A stretch of DNA of 64,000 nucleotides from Anisakis pegreffii (lineage: Eukaryota > Nematoda > Chromadorea > Rhabditida > Anisakidae), in contig JAPYMA010000925.1 of assembly GCA_035041965.1 (NCBI GenBank), forward strand, positions 1 through 64,000, read 5' to 3'. Below are positions 1 through 11,547 of the stretch, in pieces (position 1 is the first letter of the stretch; each line of letters begins with the position of its first letter). The notes below the pieces were generated by a model. It ran no database searches. It was not told the origin of the DNA and worked only from the letters and a program-made list of their open reading frames with translations. Made by a program: the position numbers and the translations under genes.

Positions 1-2301
1 CCCACCAGCAGAAACGGTTTGCTTTTAGCAGTTTGATTCTTTTTTGATCAACGGAGCACAGAAATGAGCACTCTGATATAGAAATTTTGAACCGGTTTCG
101 ATTCTAATTGGATAATTCTTGGATGGTTTAGTTCGATTTGATTGATAAGTTATTAGGATTGTGCTCCTTTGAGATCACCGTTTTGCTGGTGGGGTGATTT
201 TTTGTGTGTTATTGTCGTTGTTGTTGTTGTCCTCCAGGCCCGATGATCCCCCCTGTAGCGCTCCGTTGGCTGGGTTGTGTTAGGCTGCCTTTCCTCTTCC
301 CCTGATGAGAAATCCCCCGTCCCCCCTCCGTCCATCGATGATATTCCTTCTAACTACTAACTAACATCCCTTCCCCATCTTCCCCGATTTTGATGAGTAC
401 AGCTGCGGCGTAAGGTGACAAAATTGATTAGATAAGATGAATTATGATAAGATTAGTTGATTGTTTAGATAAGTGAGGCGTTGTAGTCGACTAGGTCCGG
501 GAGTAGTTGAGTAAGTGAGTGATGATAGCGATGATAAGTTTAGCCAGTACTTGTATTAGGGTCATGCCGGCATCCCCTGTCCCCCGCCCGTGATCAGGTT
601 GCCCCTTGCGGGATTTGGTACCTCCCCTCTCGTTGCTGTTCCTTTCGCGCTTGTTTGGTTGTGTCGTGTTGTTGTGATTGAAATGAAGTTGAAATGAAAC
701 TTGAAATAATTATTTCATTAAAATGAATATTATTGATATATGCGATTGAGCATTATTACTGAGTATTATTAATATCGTATCAATTCATTAAAATCGAATT
801 GGAATTTTCTCGATTGCATCCATTAGAAATGCATTAAGAACAGTTTCTGAATGATTTTGCATTAAATTCAAAGAATTTTCGAAATTTATGAAGTTCAATT
901 TTCAAAATCAGTTTGCCAGTTATTGCATTGGCACACCATTTCCTCGATGTTATTGCGTGCATTTTACCACGCACCTTAGTTAATTAATTGATTGTGTTGA
1001 CTTTTCGGTCATTGATCGTGAGTTCTTCAATTGAGCAATTGTTTTTAATTGATTTGTGGAAATTTCGTCGTTGCTCTTATAGCAGTTGAATATGGTATTA
1101 TTGTGTGAACTTATGATGTGTATCCATGTTTATTTATGATAATTTCATTTGATGCATTCATTCGCTGCTGTTTTTGTTTGATTATGCTGAACTCATTCAT
1201 TCGAACCATTTTTTCTGATGTTTATACGAGTTTAGTGATATTTCGTATGAGTTGAAGATGGTTCTGAACTTATGCAAGTTCAAATGAATTACTTTGGGAT
1301 TGAGTTCAGCTTTATTTGTCCTACTATCAATTGGGCATTGCTTTTGATTGCTTTCTTTCATTTGCTTTATTTATTTGATTGCTTAATTGTTTGATTTTGA
1401 TTCGCTTATTTTCGCTTATTCGCTTATTGTTTTGATTCGTTTGTTTTCAGTCAATGTTTATTGTTCAGTGTTTAATGTCTTTCCATTATTGCTTGATGTT
1501 TATTTTTCCATTATTGTTTGATGTTTATTTTCTTCTGATTAAAAAAAGCAAAATTCAGTAAAAAAACAAAAAATTAAAAAAAAACAAAAAAATCAAAAAA
1601 TTAAAAAATAAAAAAAATCAAAAAAACAAAAAAATAAAAAAAAACATACGTTATTATTATTATTATTAATTATTGTTAGTATTATTTATTGTTACATGAT
1701 TATTATTTTTTAATTATTATTATTCATACTATTATTATCTGTAGCGGTACTATACAAAACAAACAATCAATTACTTACAATCGCTTTGAACATCTCGCTG
1801 CAAACCTAGAAAATATGATGTGTATACATATATATTTGCTCAATATTTTTATGTAATACAATAAACTTCTTTACATATAGTAATATCAGACTTCTTTGCA
1901 CAATTCGTCTACAACCATCGTTCTATTATTCAAACAATTTGCATCATTTATTTTTGCTGCAATATGATCCAACGCAATTCCAGTTGTTCGCGTTACATAG
2001 GTTGTATTTGTACTCATGCTTTTATCATATTGTATATGTACGAGCCCCTGTTTCATTTGTTCCTTTCAGAGGTAGCCACCTCCTTCTCCTCCCTCTCCAC
2101 TACACCTTTCAGTCGGCATCGATAATTCATATCTGGCAATGCCTCAAAAGTCTCCTGTCGCAGCCGTCAATTTAAAGAACAAACGATACTCCAATAAACT
2201 TACCTTTACGAATATCTAATGGCAAACGAAATTTCAGACTCCTCGTTATATTTTACGTATAACTAATAAATAAATATAGTTTAAAAAATCTGAACAAAGA
2301 A
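1..2301. other. Gene-poor AT-rich stretch, no gene recognised
   Basis: No open frame here has splice sites, composition or motifs that I can support as coding. The first 700 bases hold several C- or G-rich patches (around 230-330 and 570-640) in otherwise T-rich DNA. From about 700 to 1,540 the sequence is rich in repeated ATTG/TTGATT words. It may be a 3' UTR or intron of a gene lying to the left, but nothing proves this. Confidence 0.5.
1541..1740. repeat. A-rich low-complexity tract followed by TTA microsatellite
   Basis: About 105 bases of A runs broken by single C, T or G bases are followed by a short (TTA)n run near 1,651-1,670 and more TTA/ATT words. The tract is simple sequence; no retroelement body is visible beside it. 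Confidence 0.7.
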
Positions 2302-3201
2302 ATGAATATAACTGAGTCAGATCATATGCATCAACATATGCAAATGACTGAATCGAACGCCAGTCAAACGGGTGCTCACAAAGCCATGAAGTCAATGATG
2401 CACCACGGAATGTCAATGACATTCCATTTTGGTGATGATGAGACTATCCTGTTCAAATTTTGGGCTGTTCACAATGCTGGATGTTAGTTGGTGCTTCTTT
2501 TACCTTATCTAATGGTCACTTCCAGTTTGCACATAATACAACGTTTGGTTTTGATGAGTGCAAACTGTATTTGAATGAAACCAATCGACTTTTTTTTGAG
2601 CGATTCAATCCGACAAGTAATAGAGAGAGGTAGATTTTTTTGAACTCGATCGAGCGAGCGATTGTGTTCAAATGCATAGTGATCAATTGCAGTTATGGTA
2701 TTGTCATGCTTCATCATTATCGTGTTGTGCTTCATCATGGAGGGTATTCGATGGTTTCGATCGTTCCGGAAAGCAAGCAAACGGCAAATTCGCTCTGCTC
2801 CATCCATCAGTGAACAACCTTCATTCTTCCGGTGATTTCGCGCTTTCTTCTGTTTCGCAAAATTCGATAATCCACTCCATTTTGATAACAACTAGCCACC
2901 AATCAAAAGTGCGCGCTACACAGTTATGGATAAGATCAGAGTTTCAGTTCATCTTCTTTAGGAAAAACGATTGCAATCCAAAACAACTGTATAATCCATC
3001 CACATATACGTAAGTGTGCATGCTAATAAGAAAAGTTTCATTTTAAGACCGCATATAAGTGTTGCATTATGCATTGATACTGTACTGCATGCTGTGCAAT
3101 TAACGATCAGTTATATTCTGATGTTATTATTTATGACGTTCAATGTATGGCTTTGCATTGCGGTTGTTCTCGGTGAGGTATTGGGTCGTTTCATTTTCTA
3201 A
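2302..3201 (+). CDS. CTR-type copper transporter (SLC31 family), 3 exons
   Basis: High-affinity copper uptake proteins of this family are small, three-pass membrane proteins that act as trimers, moving Cu(I) through a methionine-lined pore. Exons 2302-2482, 2693-2831 and 3048-3201 join in phase to give 157 residues, a normal family length. The N-terminus is rich in Met and His (residues 9-40, including HMHQHMQM and MMHHGMSM) and is followed by the family-typical MTFHFG. TM1 is near 62-80 (MVLSCFIIIV), ending in EGIRWFR. TM2 carries the MxxxM motif (Met132, Met136 in ILMLLFMTFN). TM3 carries GxxxG (Gly149, Gly153). The protein stops after GRFIF. Intron 1 starts GTTAGT; intron 2 is GTGATT...TTTTAAG. 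Plasma or endosomal membrane location is inferred from the family. The first Met was chosen because it keeps the whole Met-rich head. The exon joins are inferred, not shown by transcripts. Confidence 0.85.
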
Positions 3202-6130
3202 CGCTTTCTTCCCGACCGCTGAATTAAGTGCTAGTCAGGTAACGTTCAACTCTCATTGCTCATCATTTTCTAACTTCCATGCCTAGCATACATAATTATT
3301 GCTCAATTCACAGTGGTTATTGTTGTAATGATCATTGGTAGTTAGCGTTTCAACAAGTTGTAATTTGGTTCAAATTCGTGTCTCTCAGTTGTAATTGGCA
3401 TTTTGGTAAACCTACTTCGAGGTCTTTTCGTGACTACCGAGAAATCTTCGATATTTAGTGCCATCTCGTCGAGAGCTTCACTACCACTTTTGGCTTCCGT
3501 TAACTGCGAATACTCTAAGCCTAGCCACTGCTTTATTGGTTCATGCCAGTGTTTTGTGATGTGAGCGGTATTGCATGCTTCCAGACGGTGAAAATGTTAT
3601 GCAAGAGGTGCGATTTTGGCAACAAAAAGAGCAAAACTTGAAAATATGGCAATGTTATCCACACGCTCTTCGCAACTTACTGCTCATTAAATACGGCTAG
3701 GACGCGGAAGAAGATAGAGGCGATTGGCCGAAAAAGATTCAGAAGCACTGATTTACTCGCATTAGTCTAGTCAATTCGGAAAATTTCTTTAGGAACCTTA
3801 ACTTGGTTATTTGCAAAGTTTTTCACAAAAAATAAAATCATCATGAGGTAATATCCCGATGTGTTATCGTTTTATAGCATTCAGTCAATAACAACACTCT
3901 TTTCTTCTTAGATTTTGAAATAGCTAAGAAATTTATTCGATAGATCCATTCCATTGTGATCACTCAAATGTAGTAGCAAATGCATTTCCAAACAGTTTAC
4001 GACTGAATCGAAAATCACCACACAACCATTCATTTTCGTCACCACAACAGATCAGTTCTTGGTTTCTCCGCATTTTTTAATGACCTCATTTCAACACATG
4101 ATCCCAATCGAAATTTTAAGAAATTTTTTGTTTAGGTACAGCCCTCGTCAAGAAGTCACACAAAAAGGATCACATTAAATGAAGAAATGAAAGAAATGCA
4201 TTATTAGAATACAGAAATATTCACCTATTCATTCAATCTGTTATATTTTCATGGACTATCGATTTCCATTGACATTATTTATCTTGCTGTTCAATTGGAG
4301 ACTATTCATATATATCGATCATTCAAATAGAAAATATATGACGATGATGAGGATGATAATGAAAAATTATGCAACTCATAGTCAGTGAAAACCATTCTTC
4401 GGTTGCTTTTAAAAATTGATAATGAAAAAATGACAGCCAGAAGAAATCTTTCAGAGATTTAGCTCTTTTGGTTCTATTTTAAGCCATGGCTAAGGTTTTC
4501 TTTCGGTCCAATAAATTAATTCTTTCTTTACGCTGAAAGCAATTCACGAAAAAGTAATATAAAATAAAATAAGACGATAATGATGAGAATTTTATTACGA
4601 CTGCCTAACAGTAATATTAATTACGTTGATAATGCCCAAACATTAGATTTGAAACAGACTAAATATAAATCGTTCATCAATTTTTATTTTCTCAGGAAGC
4701 ATCGGTGGAAAACTGCTGTGGTTGAACAATCGAGATGTGCTGAATGGCTGCTGAGTTTAGGAAAAAAATCTTTGAAACACTCATAAAAGTTAAAATTCTA
4801 CTTAAGCAACCTTCAGTTCCAGTTTATATGCCAATGATGTCACTGTACCAAAAAGTAGTTGTCCTTTCTTGTAGGGTACTTGGGTACGGGGCAGAACTGT
4901 AACAAAGATAAAACTTACAGATAATTTCTAATTCATCCACGTTCTAATATATACAGCTCTTGTGTGATGTTGAAAACCGCTGATGCATTTGCTATAGTGC
5001 AAGTATATTGTGCCCTTTTTTAAATTTACCGTTGTAAAGTAAATCTGTTCTGGAAAATCAACGGCTCGACACGTTACAGTTTTGATTTTTTTTTTGTAGT
5101 TTTGGGGAAAATTATAGTAGAAACTAAAGGAAAGGAAGTGGTACAGTGCCATCTTTGGAACACACTCAATTCTGTTGATAGAATTCAACGAGTATGGCAC
5201 TTCACTTATTTTCGCATCTAATTCGTTATGAACGTTTAATTATTGTTAAGAAATCATTATTTATAGCGCTGAACAAACATGTCGTTAATGGAATATATGA
5301 AAGATTACGTGTAATAAATATGTGTTAATTTATTAAGTTTGTGCATAAGTGATTAGATAAATGAATAAACACAGACAGACGTTTACAATGTACAGTATGA
5401 GATCGTAGCGTAAATTCACCTGCTCATTGATCATTTTATTACTTTATTTTATTAATAAGAGTAGATTTTAACCATATTATAAGGATGCGTTGTTGTTTCG
5501 GGTAACCAAGCCGATGAATTGAATTTCGTATCGAATTAATTCTTTGTATTCAATCTTTACGCCATACATGATTATCGTTTCGCTTTCATAATGATGTGGT
5601 AAACAAACCATTTGAAATCGGAGAATTCTTGTAAATGGAAAAAATATTATTTTTATTATTTTTGTCGTGATTATGATTACTGTAGATGTGACCAAGGCGA
5701 TTATCATCACTGCCATTGACTTGTTTTCATTACTACTACCTGTTAGCTGTGCACTGCGGGTGGTCGTTATTGTACGTTATCGTCCGTGTTACGTATTTCC
5801 AGCACTGCCCGTTTCCGTGGCGAAATTGGAGTGCTTAAATGAGGTGAGGTATTGACAGTTCGATTGGCTATGCAACAGAGTTTGTTCTTAAATTTTTTAT
5901 TCAACATGTTCGATATACAATATGTGCATCAAAACAACATTTTTTTCCGGTGCCATAGTCTCAATTAGAATAAAATTTCAAGGAATACAGATAAATCACA
6001 TCAAATTCATCGTAACAATAAATAAAAACACAAAGGCTTAGCAGAGTTTCAACAACAAAAGATACTATTTCCGAAACACTGACAAGTATTCATATTAAAT
6101 GGAAGAAAGTGAATCATCATAAGCAATTAT

Positions 6131-6344
6131 CAAATGGATACAGAGAGAACAATTCAAAAAACAAGTCTGTAGAAAAATTACCAAAAATAAAATTCAGTAC
6201 TTAGAGCAGTGGTAAGACTGAAATCGTGACGAAAAACGCAGTTGTGAGAATGGTGTTAACAAAATTACATATAACGAATAATAATAATAACCGAAATGTC
6301 AGCAAATAGAAACAGTCTTATCGTTAGATATAAACGTTAACCGA
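6131..6344 (+). repeat. Dispersed direct repeat, copy 1
   Basis: About 210 bases match 8,023-8,228 in the same orientation at roughly 80% by eye. The best anchors are AATGGTGTTAACAAAATTA and the shared end AAACGTTAACCGA. It has no coding potential that I can support. The sequence between the copies also holds shorter related blocks (about 7,438-7,565 and 7,783-7,910, starting near TGGACGAA), so this is part of an old, decayed repeat cluster. Confidence 0.7.
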
Positions 6345-8022
6345 GGATGATCTGCAATGGTGTTCACGGAAATTATATAATTACTTAATCCATAAATCTC
6401 ATAAATTCACTGAAGAACTCAACATGGCATTCCCAAGCAAAATCCTAAGTATACGTGAGGAATTCAATCATTCTAAAGGATTCACTGTATGGAATATATC
6501 GAAAAAAGCGAGTATGAAGAGGTTCAATCAAGTGATTCCAAAAAAAGTACAACTCAAACATCTCAGAAGAATTCAACGATATAACCTGATGATTATGGAA
6601 CACAAAAATGCAGCTTATTCCCACCAAGTGATTGTTAAGAGAATAATGAAAATACCATGATATTCAAATGACCTGATCAGTAAACATGAAGACGTTTAAC
6701 TCCTTCATGAAATCCGAAGGATTAAACAGCATTCATTGCTTATTGTTGGAACTACTGCATTGCTGCGTTGGCGAATCGTTCCTGAATTTTCGTTACGTTG
6801 AGGTACACGACTAAACTGAAAAAGCGATTTAAAGGAATGAAAACATTACAGATTATTCGGAAAAATGTGAATGAGAGTGAAGTAGTGATACGGATGCAGT
6901 GAATGAGAATAAAATCACGATGTGGTGAAGCAACAACACACTCGGTGACGTTTGGGATGAGAGTAATAAGATATCATTTGAAGTAGACATAAAAATTTTT
7001 GAACGATTATGGAAAATGAACAGGCAGAAGAGAACAGTTTTCAGTGGAAGAGTTGTTTGGAAGAGCTGCGCACAACTCAACATTAGCATGCTTCACATGC
7101 ACCTCCACACAACTCTCCTTCTGTAGTCTATAAGTGGGTTTTTATTTCCAGTCATCACGATCTCTCATCACTCTCATATCTGATTTTGCTAACCACAATA
7201 GTTTTCCATTGAATTGTGATATTTCTCTCATTCACTTCAGTCATATCACTGATTCGCTCTCATTCCTTCTTTCTCCAGAAACCTACAATCCAGAAAATTG
7301 TGCAACCCCCAATTTCAGCACAATTCAATTTCCAATAAAAGGGACACGATGTGGCATCCTGCGACAAAGCTACTTTGTACGGTTTTTTGCTGAACCACCG
7401 TATGAAGAGTGAATTCTGATTCAAGAAATGAATCAATGCTGGACGAAGAGATTTTGTTTTTTTGAAATGCCGTCTCGTTCAAAATCATACATTGACCACA
7501 CAGACTTACAGTGCATACCGCTATGGGTATCACATATGGCATGTTCAGGTGGCTATCAGCATAATATTTGTTCTTAAGCTTCATATAGCGGACAACTTCC
7601 GATCCGAAAAAAAGAACATATAAATACAACTAAAAAATACAACTCAAACACATAGATCATAGTACCATGAACTGGAGATGATTTCAGATATATCACGTTC
7701 AGGCGAGCGATATCCTCAGATCTTGTCAGCATAATGATTTCTGTAGTATAGGATAGGAGTTCTGCCGAATAGAAGGTATATGCATTGTTGGACGAAAAAT
7801 TTAGTTATTTGATGTACAGTATCTACAAAAATCCCACCTTGAGCACATTGACTAGCAATATCAACCGCAAGAATCTTATTTGGCGCGTTCAGATGACCGA
7901 TATCTCCGGAACTGACCAACTGTGTGGCATCAAATTTCATCCTTTGTGTAGAACATGGTATAGAGAGTAAGAAAAATAGATATGTTCTTGGCAAATGAGC
8001 TGTAGCTTCCTTTAAAAAAAGT

Positions 8023-8228
8023 TCAAATGGATGATGAGAAAATAATTCAAAACACAATGCTGTGGAAAAATTACTGAAAATAAAACTCAGTATTTGAAGC
8101 AGTGGTAACATCGAAATCATGACGAAAAACGCAGTTACGGGAATGGTGTTAACAAAATTATGGATAACGAATAATAATAACTGAAATGTCAGCAAGTAGA
8201 AGTAATCTTAGAAATAAACGTTAACCGA
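8023..8228 (+). repeat. Dispersed direct repeat, copy 2
   Basis: This is the partner of 6,131-6,344 and starts at the same CAAATGGAT word. It differs by scattered substitutions and small gaps, which suggests an old duplication. Confidence 0.7.
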
Positions 8229-9612
8229 TAACTTACTATAACAGCACAAACAGGGGAAAGATTCGAGTATAGAACGAAGATAAATTCTCAGGACGGATCA
8301 TCTCTAATGATATAAATGAAGGATCCTGAACGGGATAATTTCTATGAGTTAACCACTGAATTATCTTAACGAATGTGATCGAAACCGAGGATCTGCAAAA
8401 TCATGTGCACCATATGATTCAGCAACACCATTTTCAAACTAAAATTACTTTCAGTTTCGATCAGTAACATGGTCATTTCGGATTCCCCAGATTTTCTAAT
8501 TTCAGAAAAGTATGAATGTTGTCGGGTGATTTCGCTTTTTTCTAGAGATATTGAGAATCTTTTGAAACCATATCACGTAGATGAACCGTCTATTTTAATA
8601 CGCTGTATCTGCATTGATCAGTGTACACGAGGAGTTAGCAATTTCAGTATCACCATTTCCAACCTAGTGGTACTCTCAGATTTGCAAAGGAATTGTCCTT
8701 TTCTCTCATTCATCAGATTTTCCAGATTCTCTGGTTTTAGTAGAGTACATGTAATGTGAGGCGATGTTGCTTGCTATTCGGACATTGTCGATCATCTGGA
8801 TATATAAATGTAAGGATGCTTTATCTTATTCATTCAGCAACTTTCTTAAAGCTGTCCTTAAGTATCTTATTGCTAGAAAGCGATTTGCTTATCAGAGCGA
8901 TTCGAATACTCACAATCAGAAATTAAACATGTTGAATGTCTCAATTGTATCAGTCACCCTTTCACATGCGTTGCGTTTCTTCTTGATTTAAGCTGATGAT
9001 GATGCCAATTGAGAGTATCTTACAAAAACAATCAGATATCATTACTTAGAATGGACCATTTCCTTACGCTTTAGTTTACAGCCAGTGTAAAAGTTCCAAA
9101 TCCAGTGCTCCTTTTGGTGATGCAATTTCAAATAGCTGATCAAAGATCAGAACTTTTTACACCAATATGTTCCGAATACAACGGAATTTCGCAATAGGCT
9201 TCTGCATGCATTGTGTGAAAAAATCTCAAGCGATGTCCCATGCTTACAGTGCTTTAAACACGCACGTGTACACCTACGCACGCTCGCATTCGAAGCATGA
9301 CACCCAGGATTCATGAACACTCTGCATCTCTGCTTTCTCGTATATTCCCACGCTATTTTCCTTCTCACTAGTCTTCGCAATACTATTTTGACAATTCTCG
9401 TCTCAATGACGAAAGCAAACACCCCACCTGTCCATCGATTTTTAGTCACCATGATGCCTTAAATCACTTTTAATTCAGTTACAAACATTGCACGACTGTT
9501 TCCATTTGATACTCATTTAATTTACGAATTCCATTTTCCAATGGAATTCCATTTTCCCTTGATAATCTAAGAGTTTTGATCCATGTCCCGCATTATGTTC
9601 GCTGGTAGAGTC

Positions 9613-9705
9613 AGCTCGTTCTGATCCTGAATGATCACCTCGTTCTGATCATGAATGATCACCTTGTTCTGATCATGAATGATCAGCTCTTTCTAATCAT
9701 AAATG
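9613..9705 (+). repeat. 24-bp tandem repeat, about 4 copies
   Basis: Four near-identical units of CTCGTTCTGATCATGAATGA type follow head to tail, the last one decayed. Each unit contains TGATC twice, so the array is also rich in short palindromic GATC words. Confidence 0.85.
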
Positions 9706-10368
9706 TGCACTCTAATGGTAATGGTAGCATACCAATTGATCACCGCAGATCATGTCACTTTGACTGCCTTACTCATCCAGTAATCATTTACTTTTGTCGT
9801 ATAAGTTCTGTACAGTGGAGTGGTTGTGCGTTTTGAATGCTTGTGTGTGTTATTCGTGAATTTAGTTTGTTCACGTATTTTTTGGTGCAATTAGAATTGC
9901 GAATTAATCATTTAATACTGTTCCAGACTAGAGGTGATCGAACGGACAAACCGTGACAGTCTCAATGATACTGTCACTGGTCGTTACCTTGAATCAACGG
10001 TGAGGAATTGAATCATTTCTGTGGGGTTTAATTTGTTTGTTGGTGGTATGAAATGACTTTACTGTCAATCAGTCTTGTTAATTTCGATCGATCTGGCAGG
10101 AATCTATCGTATATTCAGTAAGTATGGGTATTGTGTGAATCAGTGTTGGGCAATAGCGCGCTATTCCGCTAGTCCGCTAATAGCGAATAGCGGAATAGCG
10201 GAATAGCGATATCGGAAGTTCGAGTGAATAGCGGAATAGCGATAGCGGGAACGGCGCTATCGCTGTTCGATAGCGAGCATCTTCCGCTATATTCCGCTAT
10301 CTTCCGCTATCAGTTTATTTACAAGTGAATGCATAGTCACTGAGATGCGTAATCATTGAGATATCACC

Positions 10369-10427
10369 AAGTATCATCACCAAAAATCTCCTCCTTAGAA
10401 AGGAGGGGATTTTTGGTGATGATACTT
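10369..10427. repeat. Long near-perfect hairpin inside hAT copy 1
   Basis: Two 28-base arms (AAGTATCATCACC... and its reverse complement) with one mismatch flank a 3-base loop. Only the right arm is present in the other hAT copy (about 62,222-62,255). The left arm therefore looks like an inverted copy made when the transposase part was lost, for example by faulty gap repair. Confidence 0.85.
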
Positions 10428-10582
10428 CAGGAAAAAGGGGATCTTTTTGTGATAATACCCTACGAAGAACATTTTTTGATGATAATACTGTTGCGGTTTT
10501 TTGTTATGTTCCTGTTGTTTCTTCATAACGTGCTGTTGACAAAATTTATTGATATAATATTCGATGTGCTAATATAGTTTAT

Positions 10583-11547
10583 TCACTTGATATTTTAAGA
10601 AATAAACCGATGTAAACCTACTGTCTACTCCGATAACTATCCCGGTTGAAAAAGGTGTGAAGCAAGGAGACACTATTTCCCCCAAACTCTTCACGGCTTG
10701 TCTCGAAATGGTCATTCGAGAAACCAACTGGGACGGTGGTGTTAATATCAATGGAGAAACGCTGAATCATCTTCGATTTGCAGACGACATCGTGCTCATC
10801 GCGGAAACCACAAATGAATTACAGGCCATGCTGACCGAGCTCACCATTAAAAGTGAAGCTGTTGGACTACGACTAAACCGCAAGAAAACAAAATTCATGC
10901 GGTCAAATAACACTGCACCAGGCCGAATAAAAGTGGGCGGCGATGAAATCGAAGAAGTGACAGAATACGCTTACTTAGGGCAAATGGTAAATATGAGCCG
11001 AGATATGAAAACTGAAATTGGAAAAAGGATAAGATCAGGATGGAAGGCATTCAACTCGATCAAAGATGTACTGAAAGAGAAAATAGGCAAATCCCTCTGC
11101 GCTCACCTCTTTGATAGCACCGTTTTACCAGCGTTATTATGCGGAAGTGAAACTTGGGCCACAACAAAGAGGGAAGAACAACGCCTAATAACAACACAAA
11201 GAGCGATGGAGAGATGTATGTTAGGAATATCGTTGCGGGAACACATCCGATGCGAGGAGATTCGCCGAAGAAGTGGAGTAAGGGACGTGATCGCAGAGTA
11301 CAGGAAAAGAAAGCTACGTTGGGCAGGCCACGTAGCAAGAATGAATGATGGCAGATGGACTCGAGCAGTTGCAGAGTGGTACCCAAGAGGAATAAAAAGA
11401 CCACTCGGGAGACCTCCAATAAGATGGAAAGACGATATTACAAAGAAATTGGGTAACACCTGGCAAAGGAAAGCAAGATCAAGGACCGAATGGAAACGCA
11501 TTGTGGCCAGCAATGTTACAAACGTTTGATAGCCTGGCCAATCCAGG
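10583..11547 (+). mobile_element. 5'-truncated RTE-type non-LTR retrotransposon inserted in hAT copy 1
   Basis: The insert is flanked by a 13-bp direct duplication, TAATATAGTTTAT (10,570-10,582 and 11,548-11,560). The uninterrupted site is visible in hAT copy 2 around 62,400, which proves insertion into the DNA element. Only the 3' part of the retroelement is present: half of the reverse transcriptase and the C-terminal region, then a short tail with TGGCCAATCCAGG after the stop. The endonuclease and 5' end are missing, as expected from incomplete target-primed reverse transcription. Confidence 0.9.
10606..11529 (+). pseudogene. RTE-clade reverse transcriptase, C-terminal fragment
   Basis: The open frame of about 307 codons follows an in-frame TAA at 10,603. 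It shows reverse transcriptase motifs in order: VKQGDTISPKLF, then the catalytic RFADDIVLIAE (Asp-Asp pair), then the LRLNRKKTKFM block and an AYLGQ segment. The C-terminus has the region typical of RTE elements, with LRWAGHVARM, RPLGRPPIRWKDD and a tryptophan-rich spacing. The frame has no stops or shifts, so the insertion is fairly young. The endonuclease domain and most of the finger domain are missing, so it cannot act alone. The clade call rests on the C-terminal pattern that I recognise; no database search was possible. Confidence 0.88.

Larger units (their letters stand above)
3202..10132. other. Gene-poor region with old repeats
   Basis: No complete gene could be rebuilt. Minus-strand pieces near 3,342-3,770 and 4,802-4,896 look like coding sequence and are discussed as a finding. 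Old, diverged repeats occupy 6.1-8.3 kb. The many 60-100-codon frames overlap on both strands, lack splice structure or known motifs, and are best read as chance. Confidence 0.5.

Noticed and set aside
2505..3013. 128-codon minus-strand frame and 113-codon plus-strand frame over the copper transporter
   Set aside because: They overlap the well-supported CTR exons in other frames and have no motifs.
9147..9452. 101-codon Arg/Cys-rich minus-strand frame
   Set aside because: No splice sites, signal or known motif; fits chance in a zone of low stop density.
11060..11513. Minus-strand and second plus-strand frames over the reverse transcriptase
   Set aside because: They are shadows of the RTE coding frame.
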